DNA of 64,000 nt from Streptoverticillium olivoreticuli subsp. olivoreticuli (GCF_003391135.1 NZ_CP031455.1:8645501-8709500); one strand, 5' to 3'. Counted from the first letter of the stretch, positions 19,627 through 29,301 are shown. Notes: a model not told the origin generated them from the sequence alone. Translations and numbers: made by a program.

Positions 19627-20835
19627 TCAGTGGAGGGCGGACCGCTGTTGCCAGGCAGCCCACGACTGGTTCCAGTCCCCGTACCCGTTGCCAGGTGTCA
19701 CGGTCTGTTTGCCACCGGACACCTCAAATACGTCTCCCGTTTGTGCTTGGTCGTAGAACCAGGCGGCATCGACGGACCTCATCCCGAGACAGCCGTGACT
19801 GGTGTTGGCTGTTCCGATGGTGGACTCGGCCCACTCGGCCTGATGGGCATAGGTGCCTGAAAACGTCAGCCGCATCGCATACTGCACAGTCAGGTCGTAG
19901 GCGTCGTCCATGCCGACGCTCTGGGAGTTCATACGTACCGTGCCTTCCTTCGAGATCAGCGTGAGTATGCCGCTCCAGGTAGCGTGCTCGGCAGTCCCAC
20001 CGGTCACCGGGAGTATCCTGACCGGCCTGCCGTCACGGATGAGCGTCAGGGTGTGGGCGGCGAGATCTACCCGGGCGATCTGGCTCCGTCCGATGACGAA
20101 GTGGGTGGAGGACGGGCGGGGTGAGCAGTCATCCTCGGCAGGCGGGGCATTGTGAAGGTCAGTGGTCAGGATGACCTCGGTCCCGGGTCTCCAGTAGTTC
20201 TTGGGCCGCCAGTCGATACGGTCCCGTCCGGTGACTTCTTCAACCCATCCCCAAGACCCCTCAGTTCTCGGGTGGGTGATCACTTTGAGCCGTCGCTCAA
20301 TGTCGGCTTTGTTCTTGACTGGGCGGTCGAAGACGAGGGAGATGGGCTGACCGACGCCGACGGCGGAGCCGGGTGCGGGCACGAGATCAAAAGAGGCGAT
20401 GTCCTCATCGAAGCCCCTGATGCTGTCCGGGTCAAACGTGGTGAAGGTAATGCGCTGGTTGATTTCCTTGCCGGCATCGGTTCCCACTCTGGCGGTCACC
20501 TGGTAGGAGGTGTTCGTCGCGAGTCTCTGTCCCGGGATGAACCATCCGTCTCCTGCCCGCCCCGGCACACGCTGGCCTTCGGGACCTGTAAGAGCGATCG
20601 ATTTGAGAGATCCATGCTCGACCTGCACGGTAATCGGCTCATCTGGAGCCACTCCTCGAGCTCCGTTCGCTGGGTGGAAAACGATACGCGGACTGGGGTG
20701 CGCACTCCTGGAACCCGAAAGCTGCCCCTGCGCCCCGGTACTGCACGCGACCAGCAGAGTGGCACAAACCGCGATCAGCATTGTGGAACAGGCGCCTCCG
20801 CGCAGAGCAGGAGGAAGAGTACGAGGGGAGATCAT
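19627..20835 (-). CDS. L,D-transpeptidase lipoprotein (YkuD family)
   Basis: A 402-residue lipoprotein: a basic start, hydrophobic core and lipobox LLVAC (Cys31). Two Ig-like domains follow, from about residue 45 to 255 (FHPANGARGVAPDEPITVQV; LVPAPGSAVGVGQPISLVF). The YkuD catalytic domain covers about 260-375 with the signature TSHGCLGMRS (His347, Cys349). This Ig-Ig-YkuD layout is the standard actinobacterial L,D-transpeptidase, which forms 3-3 cross-links in peptidoglycan on the outside of the membrane. The C-terminal Trp-rich tail (DWNQSWAAW) is typical. The gene is intact. Its position beside an NlpC/P60 peptidase suggests a small wall-remodelling pair. Confidence 0.95.
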   Translation of the reverse strand: MISPRTLPPALRGGACSTMLIAVCATLLVACSTGAQGQLSGSRSAHPSPRIVFHPANGARGVAPDEPITVQVEHGSLKSIALTGPEGQRVPGRAGDGWFIPGQRLATNTSYQVTARVGTDAGKEINQRITFTTFDPDSIRGFDEDIASFDLVPAPGSAVGVGQPISLVFDRPVKNKADIERRLKVITHPRTEGSWGWVEEVTGRDRIDWRPKNYWRPGTEVILTTDLHNAPPAEDDCSPRPSSTHFVIGRSQIARVDLAAHTLTLIRDGRPVRILPVTGGTAEHATWSGILTLISKEGTVRMNSQSVGMDDAYDLTVQYAMRLTFSGTYAHQAEWAESTIGTANTSHGCLGMRSVDAAWFYDQAQTGDVFEVSGGKQTVTPGNGYGDWNQSWAAWQQRSALH

Positions 20836-22079
20836 GAGGTGTTCCTGACCTGTGACTTGGAGAGTTGGGGGGAAACTCCAGACGATTTTCTACGGAGGGG
20901 CCAGCCCCGAGGAGCCGGTCCCTGTAATGATTGCAAGCATGCGGCCGCGAACTGAGCCCGTACTGCCCTGTGCTCGCGAAGTGAGTGAGAAGCAGCTGGG
21001 TCGAGAAGAAGCCGGGCCTGCGCACCCGGGCGACATCTGTCCGGCGGCAGATGTCTGCTGAGACTCCGTTCGGCTTCCCCGCATTCCCCAGCCCTGCCTC
21101 TGGAAGGATCTTGAGTCTGAGTATCAAACACACTCGGACGACAGAAGTTCATCCCCGCAACGGGAAAACTGCCTGGCCTTGTGTATCTGGATTCCCGCAG
21201 GCTGACAGTAGCTCCACAGGGAACATCCGGCGAGGGCGCGGTGTGCTGCATAAGGGAAGTCAGTATCCGGAAATATTCGATGATCACTGAATTCCCCTTG
21301 CTCTGCAGACGGGCTCAGATGAATCCACCCTGCATGCCCATCAGCGTTCTGGCAACTGGACCGCGATACGTGTGCCATCGAATGGAGGTATCACCCGGTC
21401 CCGTCTGGAGGTGTGAGATGGAGCGGTCCCGGAGGCGCTGGACCTCGCGATGCGAGGTCATGCAGAATCCGCAGCCTCCCAGTTGCTGGTGTGATGAGTG
21501 AAATCACGGACCCAACGGCGAAGGGTTCTGTCACGCCGGCACGCCCCTCAGAGCAAGGACGGAAAGAAGTCGCCGTCTGGTGCACCCGAACTCGGCGGCT
21601 CGCGTCTTTGGCCGGTCTGTGTCTCTCGCGCACAGCCGTGCCACCGCGTCGGCTGGCGGCAACCTCGCCCGTCGGAGGGTTGGGAGGATGTCGCTGCCGA
21701 GGTCGATCATTACCAGTCATGTTGAGACCGTGGACTTCAGGTAATCGATCTTGCTCTGAGAGTGCACCAGCCCTGCCTCCCCGCCTCGAGAACGGGTGCA
21801 ACCTAACCAGCCGTCACCTCCGTTGACGAAGCTCCGAAGACATGTCACTATTGCTCATCACCATGGGGTTTTGAGCGCCTTTGTTCCCCTTTGGGTGAAG
21901 TTCATGGACTGGCAGGCTCAGTGGACCTCCTCCGTCCTGTCACGCGAGGGCGAAAGAGCAGGTCAGGTGGGTTACATGGCAAAGCCCCTCATCGTTGGCC
22001 GTGGTGATTTTACTGATCACGACCAATGACGGGGGCTTCGGTGGTTGCGCGTTCTGCCATGCCCGGCGTCCAGCATGAG
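20836..22079. other. no recognisable gene; holds a short sequence shared with 28.5 kb
   Basis: The promoter of the L,D-transpeptidase gene should lie at the left. Around 21493-21536 is a stretch about 75% identical to 28525-28568 (shared core CCCAACGGCGA); in frame both encode a short 'MS-ITxPTAxGS' peptide. No other structure is seen. Confidence 0.35.
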
Positions 22080-22610
22080 CTGGCTGGGTGTACCTTCCGG
22101 TCGGCCTACGTTCGAAGGCATATGAATGGGGCATCAGGTGGCAGCAGCTGGGCTGTTTCAGGCAGGCTCTTCCCGCGCTGGCGTATCTGCGGAAGAACGA
22201 GACATTCGCGTATGCGAGCACCGGTTCCGGGGTCTCCGAGGCGGCAGCCTGGCAGATATATACGAGACCGTCGCGATTCTGGGCACATGGGTCCCGGATC
22301 TGCACGAGACCATGGTGGGCCCGGGCGAAGGCGACTTCGCCGTCATCGACGCCACCCTGATCACGACGGACTGCATCAAGGTGGATGAGCTGTACCTCTC
22401 CCGGAAAACACAAGCGGCACGGGATGAACGTGCAGGTCATCGCATGGCTGGACAGAACACCCCTGCGGTTGTCCTGCGCTCTGCCCGGGCGTCGGGTCAA
22501 CGCTCTGACTCCCTACGACGATCACCGCGAACTGTCTGCCTGCTACCAGCAGTGCAACCGTGACCACGCACGCCCCACACCCCGGCGAGCTTCGTGCGCT
22601 GCTGAGTGAC
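22080..22610 (+). pseudogene. IS5-family (DDE_Tnp_4) transposase relic, copy A
   Basis: Frames read ALAYLRKNETFAYASTGSGV, YETVAILGTWVPDLHETM, GEGDFAVIDATLITTD, then after a shift SRKHKRHGMNVQVIAW and DDHRELSACYQQCNRDHAR. This is the same transposase type as at 27.8 kb and 51.3 kb. At least two frameshifts and internal loss make it inactive. Confidence 0.7.
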
Positions 22611-23215
22611 CTTGACCAGCAGCTGCCGGACATCGGGGGTTCCGGACATAACGGTGGACCGCGCAGTATTCCAGGTTCAGGTCGCGGCTGACCCGTGTAT
22701 CGACCGTTATAGGTGCGGAGTTGCCCTGCTGCACGGCAGCCAGCTTGAGCATGGTGGCGACGATACGGCGCGGCCGACTGCGGGAGTGGGGCATGCCGTG
22801 CAGCATCGGCGGCATCACCTCGTCATCCGGCCCCGTCCCGGAGGTCACCTCAGGTGCCCGGAGGCATGAGTAGTGGCTGGTATCTGGCGTGTGGGCCGGT
22901 CAGCCTGATGATCTGCTCGGCGAACGTCACCGCTGGGCAGTCAGCCGCCCTGTACTCGAATCGGCGCACCAGCACCTCGATCATGACCGCGGACACCGCG
23001 GACAGGCGTATCCGCCAGCCTTCGTATATAGCGGCCCTGCATCCGGCGGCATGCTGTCCTGCACCATCGGCGACGCAACACAGCGGACCCGGGTGTCGAG
23101 CGTAGTGGCCCACCGCTCGGCCATCTCCACAACCACATCCCGTAGATGCGGCAGCACTCACCCCCAATGCCCTGAACTGCATATCTGGTTGATGCCCAGC
23201 TCGGCCCAGCACCAT
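22611..23215 (-). pseudogene. ISL3-family transposase relic
   Basis: The minus strand has an N-terminal block IRLSAVSAVMIEVLVRRF, DCPAVTFAEQIIRLTG and HARYQPLL, which matches the zinc-binding and 'R..V.RF.C.N..C...TF.E' region of ISL3. Further along is SRDLNLEYCAVHRYVRN, like the internal helix-turn-helix. The segments are out of order in frame and truncated. Confidence 0.5.
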
Positions 23216-23440
23216 CGCAAGTTAGCGCCAGATCCCGTTCACGTGTACGTCGGCGTGGGGTCTCAGCAACGACCTGGCTGGCACCCGTGAGATGTTGCCT
23301 GCGGTTCACTCACACCGGTCGCGCCCGGCCAGGACACCTCAACAAGATCCAGTTACGGGGTCGGGGTATGGGACCACCCTGCCCCGCCCCCGTAACCCGC
23401 TACCGCACGGGAGTATTGCCACAGAGAGGAGGGTGCGTGC
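23216..23440. other. intergenic
   Basis: No gene is seen. The end of this stretch carries a good ribosome binding site (GAGAGGAGGG) for the next gene. Confidence 0.5.
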
Positions 23441-23734
23441 ATGTTGCACCGTCGTAGGCGTCGGATTGAAGATTTGCGGTTGCAGTTGAGTAAAAGAGGA
23501 GAAAGTATCAAAAACCTTCCTGCAGGCTCCGCCGCACACCAACTTCTGGTGGAGGAGTGTGACCTCATTGCGGAGAGGATGCGCAAGCTGCGAGGGCATG
23601 ATGATTTCAACAGCCTCTTCAGCGTTGTCGGAATCTTTACAGGAATGTTCTTGGTGCTTTTTTCGTCAGGGGTGCTGGAAGTCGTCGGCTGGATATTTTT
23701 TATCGTCATGTTGCGTGGTTCTCATGCTGATTGA
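23441..23734 (+). CDS. small membrane protein with N-terminal coiled coil
   Basis: A 97-residue protein; the ATG is preceded by GGAGG at a normal distance. Residues 1-52 are strongly charged and probably helical (RIEDLRLQLSKRGES; LLVEECDLIAERMRKLRG). Residues about 57-92 contain two closely spaced hydrophobic helices (VVGIFTGMFLVLF and VVGWIFFIVML). No family is recognised. It lies upstream of two more small membrane-protein genes on the same strand and of the toxin-like module at 26.3 kb. A membrane-anchored accessory or immunity function would be a guess. Confidence 0.6.
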   Translation: MLHRRRRRIEDLRLQLSKRGESIKNLPAGSAAHQLLVEECDLIAERMRKLRGHDDFNSLFSVVGIFTGMFLVLFSSGVLEVVGWIFFIVMLRGSHAD

Positions 23735-24036
23735 ACGGCAGCTTGTTGATCTTTCATCTGTGACGCCCTGCAGCAGGATGATTTGTTCGGATCCGAGAGT
23801 GCAGGGAAGAGGGGCATATGAAATTTTGGGCATGCCATTTATATGGAAACAGGTAAGCCTGGAAGTTGACTGAGGAGTGAGGGAGGGACTGCTCGCTTGC
23901 CGGCGAACAACGATGTACCGGACCTGTGGGCAGTGAGCACGTGAAATCACCGTCGAAAGGTCTGTTCTCCCGAGCCAGGGCTGGAGGCGGATCTGCCCAC
24001 GAGCATGTCGATCTTGATTGGAAAGCAGGAAGAAGA

Positions 24037-24408
24037 ATGAGCGACCGCGTCGGTCTGGTGAGGCTTGCGTCTCTTGGATTCGGAATCAGCTGCCTGGGCA
24101 ATACCGCTTATGAGGCGATAGAATCTTTCGAACAAGGAACTCTGGACCCTAACTCGGGGCCCTGGCTTCCCACTGTCTATGCAGCGTTCGGTGGTGTGAT
24201 CGGCATACTGTGCCTAGCGGCACTACTGACATCCCGCGCTCTCGTTGGGCTACTATTAGCTGCCGGATATTTCATGGCATCGGCTGCAGCGGTTGAATTT
24301 CAGGTCGAGTACTCGCCTGAGCAGAGAGTGGCAAACCTGTTTCTTTACATCGGAACGTCCTTGGCTGCCGGGGCCTGTTGGCTGGCATTCCGGAAAGGTC
24401 AATCATGA
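24037..24408 (+). CDS. four-helix membrane protein of unknown function
   Basis: A 123-residue protein. The ATG at 24037 has GCAGGAAG just upstream and is preferred over the longer GTG-initiated frame from 23926. Four membrane helices are evident: near LASLGFGISCLGN, AAFGGVIGILCLAALL, LVGLLLAAGYFMASAA and LFLYIGTSLAAGACWLAF. Its stop codon overlaps the start of the next gene (ATGA), so the two are translationally coupled. It contains a TTA leucine codon at 24256, which in Streptomyces would need the bldA-type tRNA. No family is recognised. Confidence 0.65.
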   Translation: MSDRVGLVRLASLGFGISCLGNTAYEAIESFEQGTLDPNSGPWLPTVYAAFGGVIGILCLAALLTSRALVGLLLAAGYFMASAAAVEFQVEYSPEQRVANLFLYIGTSLAAGACWLAFRKGQS

Positions 24409-24578
24409 GTAATGTCTACTTAGAAATCGCTTCCCCTCTTATTGGCGTATTGACTGTCTTGCTGCTCCGCTTGGTCAATAAATACCTTCCAGAAGATCCC
24501 GTTCTGGGCGCAGTGCGTTCCTCCTCGGAAGGCGGGCCGCCGGAGTCAGGAGAGAAGCCCTCGTCCTGCGGCCACTAA
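24405..24578 (+). CDS. small membrane peptide, end altered by IS1380
   Basis: A 57-residue frame starting at an ATG that overlaps the previous stop. A single membrane helix (ASPLIGVLTVLLLRLV) is followed by a polar, Ser/Pro/Gly-rich tail. The sixth codon is TTA. The stop codon TAA lies inside the left inverted repeat of the IS1380 element, so the native C-terminus may have been replaced by the insertion. Confidence 0.55.
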   Translation: MSNVYLEIASPLIGVLTVLLLRLVNKYLPEDPVLGAVRSSSEGGPPESGEKPSSCGH

Positions 24579-26268
24579 GCCTTGATCCACCGCCGGACGC
24601 CTTGTGGATAACGTCTTGGAAAACAAGAAAGTGCCTTGTGACCTGCAATGATGGGAGTTCTTCAGGCTTCCAGCACGCATAATCAGCAAGGCACTTCCGA
24701 GATGCAAGTTTCCCACACGCCAGCGGCGGTCTCCGCCGTGTTCGATGACCCGAATCTGATCGCGCATGCCGGGCTGGTCCCGGTGATGCGACTGGCCGGG
24801 CGGTGCGGTCTGCCCCGGCTGGTGACGGAGAAGGTGAGGCTGACCGGGGCGAAGAACGGCGCGGGTGCGGCGGCGGACGCCAAGGTCACCAGCATCGTGG
24901 CCGGCATGGCCGCAGGGGCCGACAGCATCGACGACCTGGGCGCGCTGCGCCACGGCGCGATGCCGACCGTGTTCCGAGGGATCCGTGCCCCGTCCACCCT
25001 GGGCACCTTCCTCCGCTCCTTCACCCATGGCCATGCCCTCCAACTCCACGCTGTCCACCGCAGGTTCCTCGCGGAACTGGCCGCGCACACCCCGCTGCTG
25101 CCCGGCTCCGACGAGAAGGCATTCATCGATGTCGATTCCACCCACAAACGCGTCTACGGCCGGGCCAAGCAGGGTGCCGAGTACGGCCGGTTCAAAGGCA
25201 TCCGCACCCTGCACCCCCTGCTCGCCACGATCTGCACCCCCGCCTCCCGGCCGGTGATCGCCACCGTGCGGATGCGCCGCGGCAAAGCCGCCGACTCCCG
25301 CGGCGCCCCGAAACTCGTCAGCGAGGCCCTGGCCACCGCCGTCGAGGCCGGCTGCACCGGCATGCGCATCCTGCGCGCGGACTCGCAGTTCTACAACGCC
25401 GGTGTCATCGCCGCCTGCCGCCGGGCCGGCGCCCACTTCTCGGTCACCACCGGCATGAACCCCTCCATCAAACGGGCCATCCACAGCATCCCCGACACCG
25501 CCTGGCAGCAGATCACCTACCCGACCGCAGTGCCCGACCCGGAGACCGGCGACCTCATCCCGGACGCCGAAGTCGCCGAGATACCCGTCTACGCCGCCTT
25601 CGTCAGCCGCAGGAAAGCCTCGCGGGTCACGGCCCGGCTGATCGTGCGCCGGGTCCGTGACCTCGCCAAACCCGCCACCGTGGGCGAGCAGGGCGAGTTG
25701 TTCCCCGTCTGGCGCTACCACCCGTTCTTCACCGACAATCCCGCCCGGACCCTCCAGGCCGAGCAAGAACACCGCCACCACGCCGTCGTCGAACAGGTCA
25801 TCGCCGACAGCAAAGCCTCCGCCCTGGCCCACCTGCCCTCGGGACACTTCCATGCCAACTCCGCCTGGCTGACCCTGTGGGCGATGACCTGCAACCTGCT
25901 GCGGGCGGCCGGCGCACTGGCCTCCGCCTTCCACGCCAAGGCCACCACCGCCACTCTCCGCACCCACCTGGTCCAGGTTCCGGCCCGGATCGCCCGCTCC
26001 GCACGACGCATCACCCTGCACCTGCCGCACAACTGGCCCTGGCAGCATGCCTGGACACACCTCTTCGACACCGTCCACGGCCCACCCGGCTGACACGACC
26101 AGCCCCTACCCGACCCGCCCACCGCCAGGGCCCAACCGGAACCGAACCCGTGGAAAAGCTGGGCAGACCAGCGACTACAACCTGCCCATGCCCAACCACC
26201 GACCTCAAACCGGCTCGAAACCGGTCACAAGATCACTCCCCAAACCACGTCGGTGGATCAGGGCTTAG
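24575..26268. mobile_element. IS1380-family insertion sequence
   Basis: The left end CTAAGCCTTGATCCACCG (24575 on) and the right end, which reads CTAAGCCCTGATCCACCG on the minus strand up to 26268, form inverted repeats with one mismatch over 18 bases. The element carries one intact transposase gene. The flanks (GGCCA / GCAAC) do not form an obvious duplication. It separates the small membrane genes from the truncated beta-rich gene at 26.27 kb. Confidence 0.88.
24702..26093 (+). CDS. IS1380-family transposase
   Basis: A 463-residue protein from the ATG at 24702 (MQVSHTPAAVSAVFDDPN); the frame is open 18 codons further up. DDE-type features are AFIDVDSTHKRVYGRA (first Asp), MRILRADSQFYNAGVI (second Asp) and the C-terminal SGHFHANSAWLTLWAM region with the last acidic block. 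The YxGxKG-like segment is YGRFKGIRTLHPLLA. It is full length and undamaged, and the element ends are present, so it may be active. Confidence 0.93.
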   Translation: MQVSHTPAAVSAVFDDPNLIAHAGLVPVMRLAGRCGLPRLVTEKVRLTGAKNGAGAAADAKVTSIVAGMAAGADSIDDLGALRHGAMPTVFRGIRAPSTLGTFLRSFTHGHALQLHAVHRRFLAELAAHTPLLPGSDEKAFIDVDSTHKRVYGRAKQGAEYGRFKGIRTLHPLLATICTPASRPVIATVRMRRGKAADSRGAPKLVSEALATAVEAGCTGMRILRADSQFYNAGVIAACRRAGAHFSVTTGMNPSIKRAIHSIPDTAWQQITYPTAVPDPETGDLIPDAEVAEIPVYAAFVSRRKASRVTARLIVRRVRDLAKPATVGEQGELFPVWRYHPFFTDNPARTLQAEQEHRHHAVVEQVIADSKASALAHLPSGHFHANSAWLTLWAMTCNLLRAAGALASAFHAKATTATLRTHLVQVPARIARSARRITLHLPHNWPWQHAWTHLFDTVHGPPG

Positions 26269-26812
26269 GCAACGAGGGTTTGCCATCCCTGCGTGCTTCA
26301 CCGACCTCAGACTGCACACTCTCGCCCTTGACGCAGCCACTCAGCCGATCAGCTGTCAGCTGATCCTGGGTGCGGAGACACTGCTTGGCACGCTGCCCGC
26401 CGCGGTCGAACTCCGTGCGCATTTGGCCGCCGCCCATGGTGAGGCAGGCGCTTCCGGTGGCTTCACGGCCGACATGACACTTGTCCTGCCCCCGGACGAG
26501 GAGACTGACGGCGGTGTCATGCGACTGGTGACCGACCTGTCCCGCAGCGATCTCGGCACCCAGCTGACCGCACGCTGGACCGATACCCCCGGCCTTGGTC
26601 TCGACGCCGTGGCAGGCATGTTCGGGATCGACCTCGTCAACATGCCCCGTGCCCTGGTGCCCACTTTCACGGAGCTGGACCTGTCCTACACCAGCAGTAC
26701 CTCCCACCTGCTGCTTGCGGCCAGAACCCCGCATAACAAGGTCGCCTTCGCATTATTGCCCCAGCCGTCCGTCCCTGCAGCGGCAGCCGTCAGCATGAGG
26801 AGTACCCCGTGA
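26269..26812 (+). pseudogene. 3' part of a large beta-rich protein gene, cut by IS1380
   Basis: About 180 codons in frame to the stop at 26812, with no start codon of their own: FTDLRLHTLALDAATQP onward, ending in FGIDLVNMPRALVP, ELDLSYTSSTSHLLLAA and ALLPQ. The same pattern (FGASLPAEFPEEILP, KLIYTSVQDTSNLVLGF) ends the intact 565-residue protein at 57.03-58.73 kb, and both are followed immediately by an ADP-ribosyltransferase gene. The 5' part is lost at the IS1380 border. The stop overlaps the toxin start (GTGA). It contains a TTA codon at 26753. The family resembles the DUF6603-type beta-rich proteins (tentative). Confidence 0.75.
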
Positions 26813-27702
26813 CCAGCATGCCTCTCGCCACCGCGGACAAGCCGAACCAGGGCGACGCCACCCGTGACAAGCAGGGCCTCGTCCGCGCCCGAGTATTCCC
26901 ATACTTACGCACACGCCCCCTGCCGCCGATGCTGTACCGATTCGACCGACGTGATCCTGACATCATCTTCCCCGAAGGGTTCACGACCACATGGACTGAT
27001 CCGGAGACCGGAACCGCCACGACAGGCACAACCTATGACCTGGCTGGACACGTCCGAGGCACTCACCGAGGACGTACCGGATTCATCAGCACCAGCAGCT
27101 CAATCGTCGGTGCGCTGGAAATGCTCAAGATCATGCAGCGCAACGAAACACACGGCTGGAAAACGGAACAGGCCAAGGTCTACTCCCAGGAAATGTGGCT
27201 GTACCGCCTGGTTCCCAGCCGCTACTTCATCAGCGTTGAGGAAAACCTTCTGGAGGGCCGCCGCAAGCTGTACTGCACGGCCAAAGAACATGCCTTTGCC
27301 GCCAGCCAATGCGAATGGGTCGCACCATTCAAGATCCCATCCGGAAGTCTCGTCAGCGCATGGCGCACACAGCTCATTCTCGATCTCGATGAACAGCCCT
27401 TCCCGGTGAACGTCAAAGACGACGGGCAACTGGATCTTCCCGAGGAGCGTCTGGTCCGGCTGAGCATCAAGACCTGGCATCTCGGATTCCCCGTACTGCG
27501 GAATATCATGGAGAATCCGGAAGGGGAGTATGACCCATTCGCTGATCTCGGTTCTCGCTATGACGGCCTCATCGGCTATAAGGCCAAGAAAGCTCCTGGC
27601 TCCTCGAGATACAGCACGCCGAAAGACTGGCGAAAGAAAGAAGAATACTGGGGCAACGAGGGGAACGCGGTGGAGCCCTCGTACCCCTTCGAGCGTCCCT
27701 GA
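26809..27702 (+). CDS. ADP-ribosyltransferase toxin-like protein, QxE type
   Basis: A 297-residue protein whose GTG overlaps the upstream stop. It follows the pertussis/cholera-toxin A-chain plan. The NAD-binding Arg44 is in MLYRFDRRDPDIIF, then comes GRTGFISTSS with the STS motif (94-96), a WLYRLVPSRYFISVEEN strand (130-146), and SQCEWVAPFKIP. In the last, Glu169 aligns with cholera-toxin Glu112 (both E followed seven residues later by I-P) and Gln167 takes the place of Glu110. The Q-x-E pair is the arrangement of pertussis toxin S1. The C-terminal 100 residues (DGLIGYKA, PSYPFERP) are shared with the second copy at 56 kb. No signal peptide is seen, so secretion by Sec is unlikely. The target is unknown. 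Confidence 0.85.
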   Translation: MTSMPLATADKPNQGDATRDKQGLVRARVFPYLRTRPLPPMLYRFDRRDPDIIFPEGFTTTWTDPETGTATTGTTYDLAGHVRGTHRGRTGFISTSSSIVGALEMLKIMQRNETHGWKTEQAKVYSQEMWLYRLVPSRYFISVEENLLEGRRKLYCTAKEHAFAASQCEWVAPFKIPSGSLVSAWRTQLILDLDEQPFPVNVKDDGQLDLPEERLVRLSIKTWHLGFPVLRNIMENPEGEYDPFADLGSRYDGLIGYKAKKAPGSSRYSTPKDWRKKEEYWGNEGNAVEPSYPFERP

Positions 27703-27778
27703 AAGGACTCTCGAAACGTCGGCACGCACTGCTGATCACGGTCCCGGGTACGCAGGGCTGATTCAAAGAGAGCGTGAC

Positions 27779-28400
27779 GTGAAGGATACGCAGCATCCGC
27801 GACCCGCCAGGGTGGGGCTGGTTTCGGGGTGTCGGGAGGTTACGGCCTGGCGGTACGTCGACGAGACGCTCGAGGTTCTCACCGCATGGGCACCTGGTCT
27901 CCGCGAAGCCCTGGCCGGGCTGGGTGAGGGCGACTCTGTCATCGTTGACGGCACCCTGACCCCCCGACCGCATCGCCGCGGACAAGCTGTACTACAGCCA
28001 GAAACACACGAAGCACGGGATGAACGCGCAGGTCATTACCCGCCCGGACGGAACACCCCTGTGGTTCTCCCGAGCGCTGCCCGGCCGCACCCACGACCTG
28101 ACCGCGGCCCGGGCCCACCGCATCGCCCAGGCCTGCCTCACGCGCCACATCCCCGTCCTGGCCGGCCGCGCCTACCCAAGCGCCGACGCCACCATCCGCA
28201 CCCCCTGCTACGGACACCGCGAACTCCCCGACCACTACCAACGGTTCAACCGTGCCCATGCCCGCCTCCGGGCACCGGGCGAACATGCCTCCGCCCGACT
28301 CAAGACATGGCGCATCCTCCGCAGGACCAGATACTCGGCCAACCGCATCAGCCACACCGTCCAAACCGTCCACACGCTGACCAGTGACTATTCAGGATGA
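27779..28400 (+). pseudogene. IS5-family (DDE_Tnp_4) transposase relic, copy B
   Basis: The first frame reads CREVTAWRYVDETLEVLTAW, LREALAGLGEGDSVIVDG. A one-base gain in a C run near 27963 shifts the rest: MNAQVITRPDGTPLWFSRA, LPGRTHDLTAARAHRIAQ, HRELPDHYQRFNRAHARL and HTVQTVHTLTSDYSG. The right end of the element (GACCAGTGACTATTCAGG) is shared with copy C near 51232. The N-terminus is missing. Confidence 0.85.
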
Positions 28401-28881
28401 AGGAGGTTCACTCCGTCTCATCCGGCACCGCATCAGCGTGCTCTTCGCGACACTCCGTGACTGTGCCTTCTGTGAACCCCGAACCGCCTGCCTCGCTTGA
28501 CGAGGCACTCATCGTCCGGGGGGCGATGAGTGCAATAACTGCCCCAACGGCGAGGGGTTCCACCATGTCACCCAACCTGACCTGCATGCTTCACCCCTAC
28601 AGGGCAGGATGAAAAGGGTCACCGTTCAACTCTCTGGCTTTCCAGCAAACCCACAACTCACGGTTCTGTATGTCCGACACGCCTGGACGCTTCAACCGCG
28701 CGATGCAGCACGTACTTCACCACGTGGGTATTGCGCTGATCGGTTGAGTGCACCATGTCCTATTCCGCAACCGTATTTCGGGCGCTGTCTCGAAGCCCTT
28801 GGCAGGGGCACAAAGCGAATGGCGTGGATCAGTCGAAGTCGCTCTGCGGGATCCTCTTGTATGATCCGTTCATGACCCGTT
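28401..28881. other. no recognisable gene; short sequence shared with 21.5 kb
   Basis: Bases 28525-28568 resemble 21493-21536. No supported coding region. Confidence 0.4.
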
Positions 28882-29301
28882 CTATGCTCGGGCAAGCCAG
28901 CGTTGCTCGTCCTCTTCGTCTGCGAGGAGCCGGGCATGATAAATGCGTTCTGTAACGCCGAGCTCCTGGGCGATGATGCGATTAGGCAATCCAGAGTCAC
29001 GTGCGACCGCGAGTTCTACTACTGTGACCAACTTACGGGCTGCCCAGATTTCTGCATCCCGTTCCTGAGCCAGAGTGGAAACTGCTGCTGCGCCGCCCCC
29101 ATGTGCACAACGATGATGCCCGAGCATGATGTGTGCGACTTCGTGTGCCAGAGCACATCGTTTCTGAACTGGCCCAAGACCCATTGCGCAGTAGACCTTG
29201 TTGCTTTCGGCGTCCCAGACTGCAAGCATGTCTCGGAGTTGCATATAGTGGATAGGGATTCCGAGATTACGTAGCTCCCATTCTGGATCGTATGCGCTCA
29301 T
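28882..29301 (-). CDS. ImmA/IrrE-like metallopeptidase
   Basis: A 139-residue protein. The ATG at 29301 has GAGAAGG upstream and gives the usual length; the frame is open to a GTG at 29415. The zinc motif is CALAHEVAHIMLGHH (HEVAH, residues 53-57), followed by ERDAEIWAARKLV with the acidic third-ligand helix of this family. A C-terminal helix-turn-helix-like stretch (NRIIAQELGVTERIYHARL) is present. ImmA/IrrE peptidases cleave or inactivate a partner repressor, often of a mobile element. An XRE-type regulator, a natural partner type, lies 2 kb away on the same strand but is not adjacent. Confidence 0.85.
   Translation of the reverse strand: MSAYDPEWELRNLGIPIHYMQLRDMLAVWDAESNKVYCAMGLGPVQKRCALAHEVAHIMLGHHRCAHGGGAAAVSTLAQERDAEIWAARKLVTVVELAVARDSGLPNRIIAQELGVTERIYHARLLADEEDEQRWLARA

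Noticed and set aside
23216..23440. possible small regulatory RNA before the membrane-protein gene
   Set aside because: No stable hairpin with a T tract was found; only the ribosome binding site is clear.
24546..26096. 516-codon minus-strand frame over the IS1380 transposase
   Set aside because: Gly/Val-rich antisense shadow. The plus-strand transposase has clear catalytic motifs.
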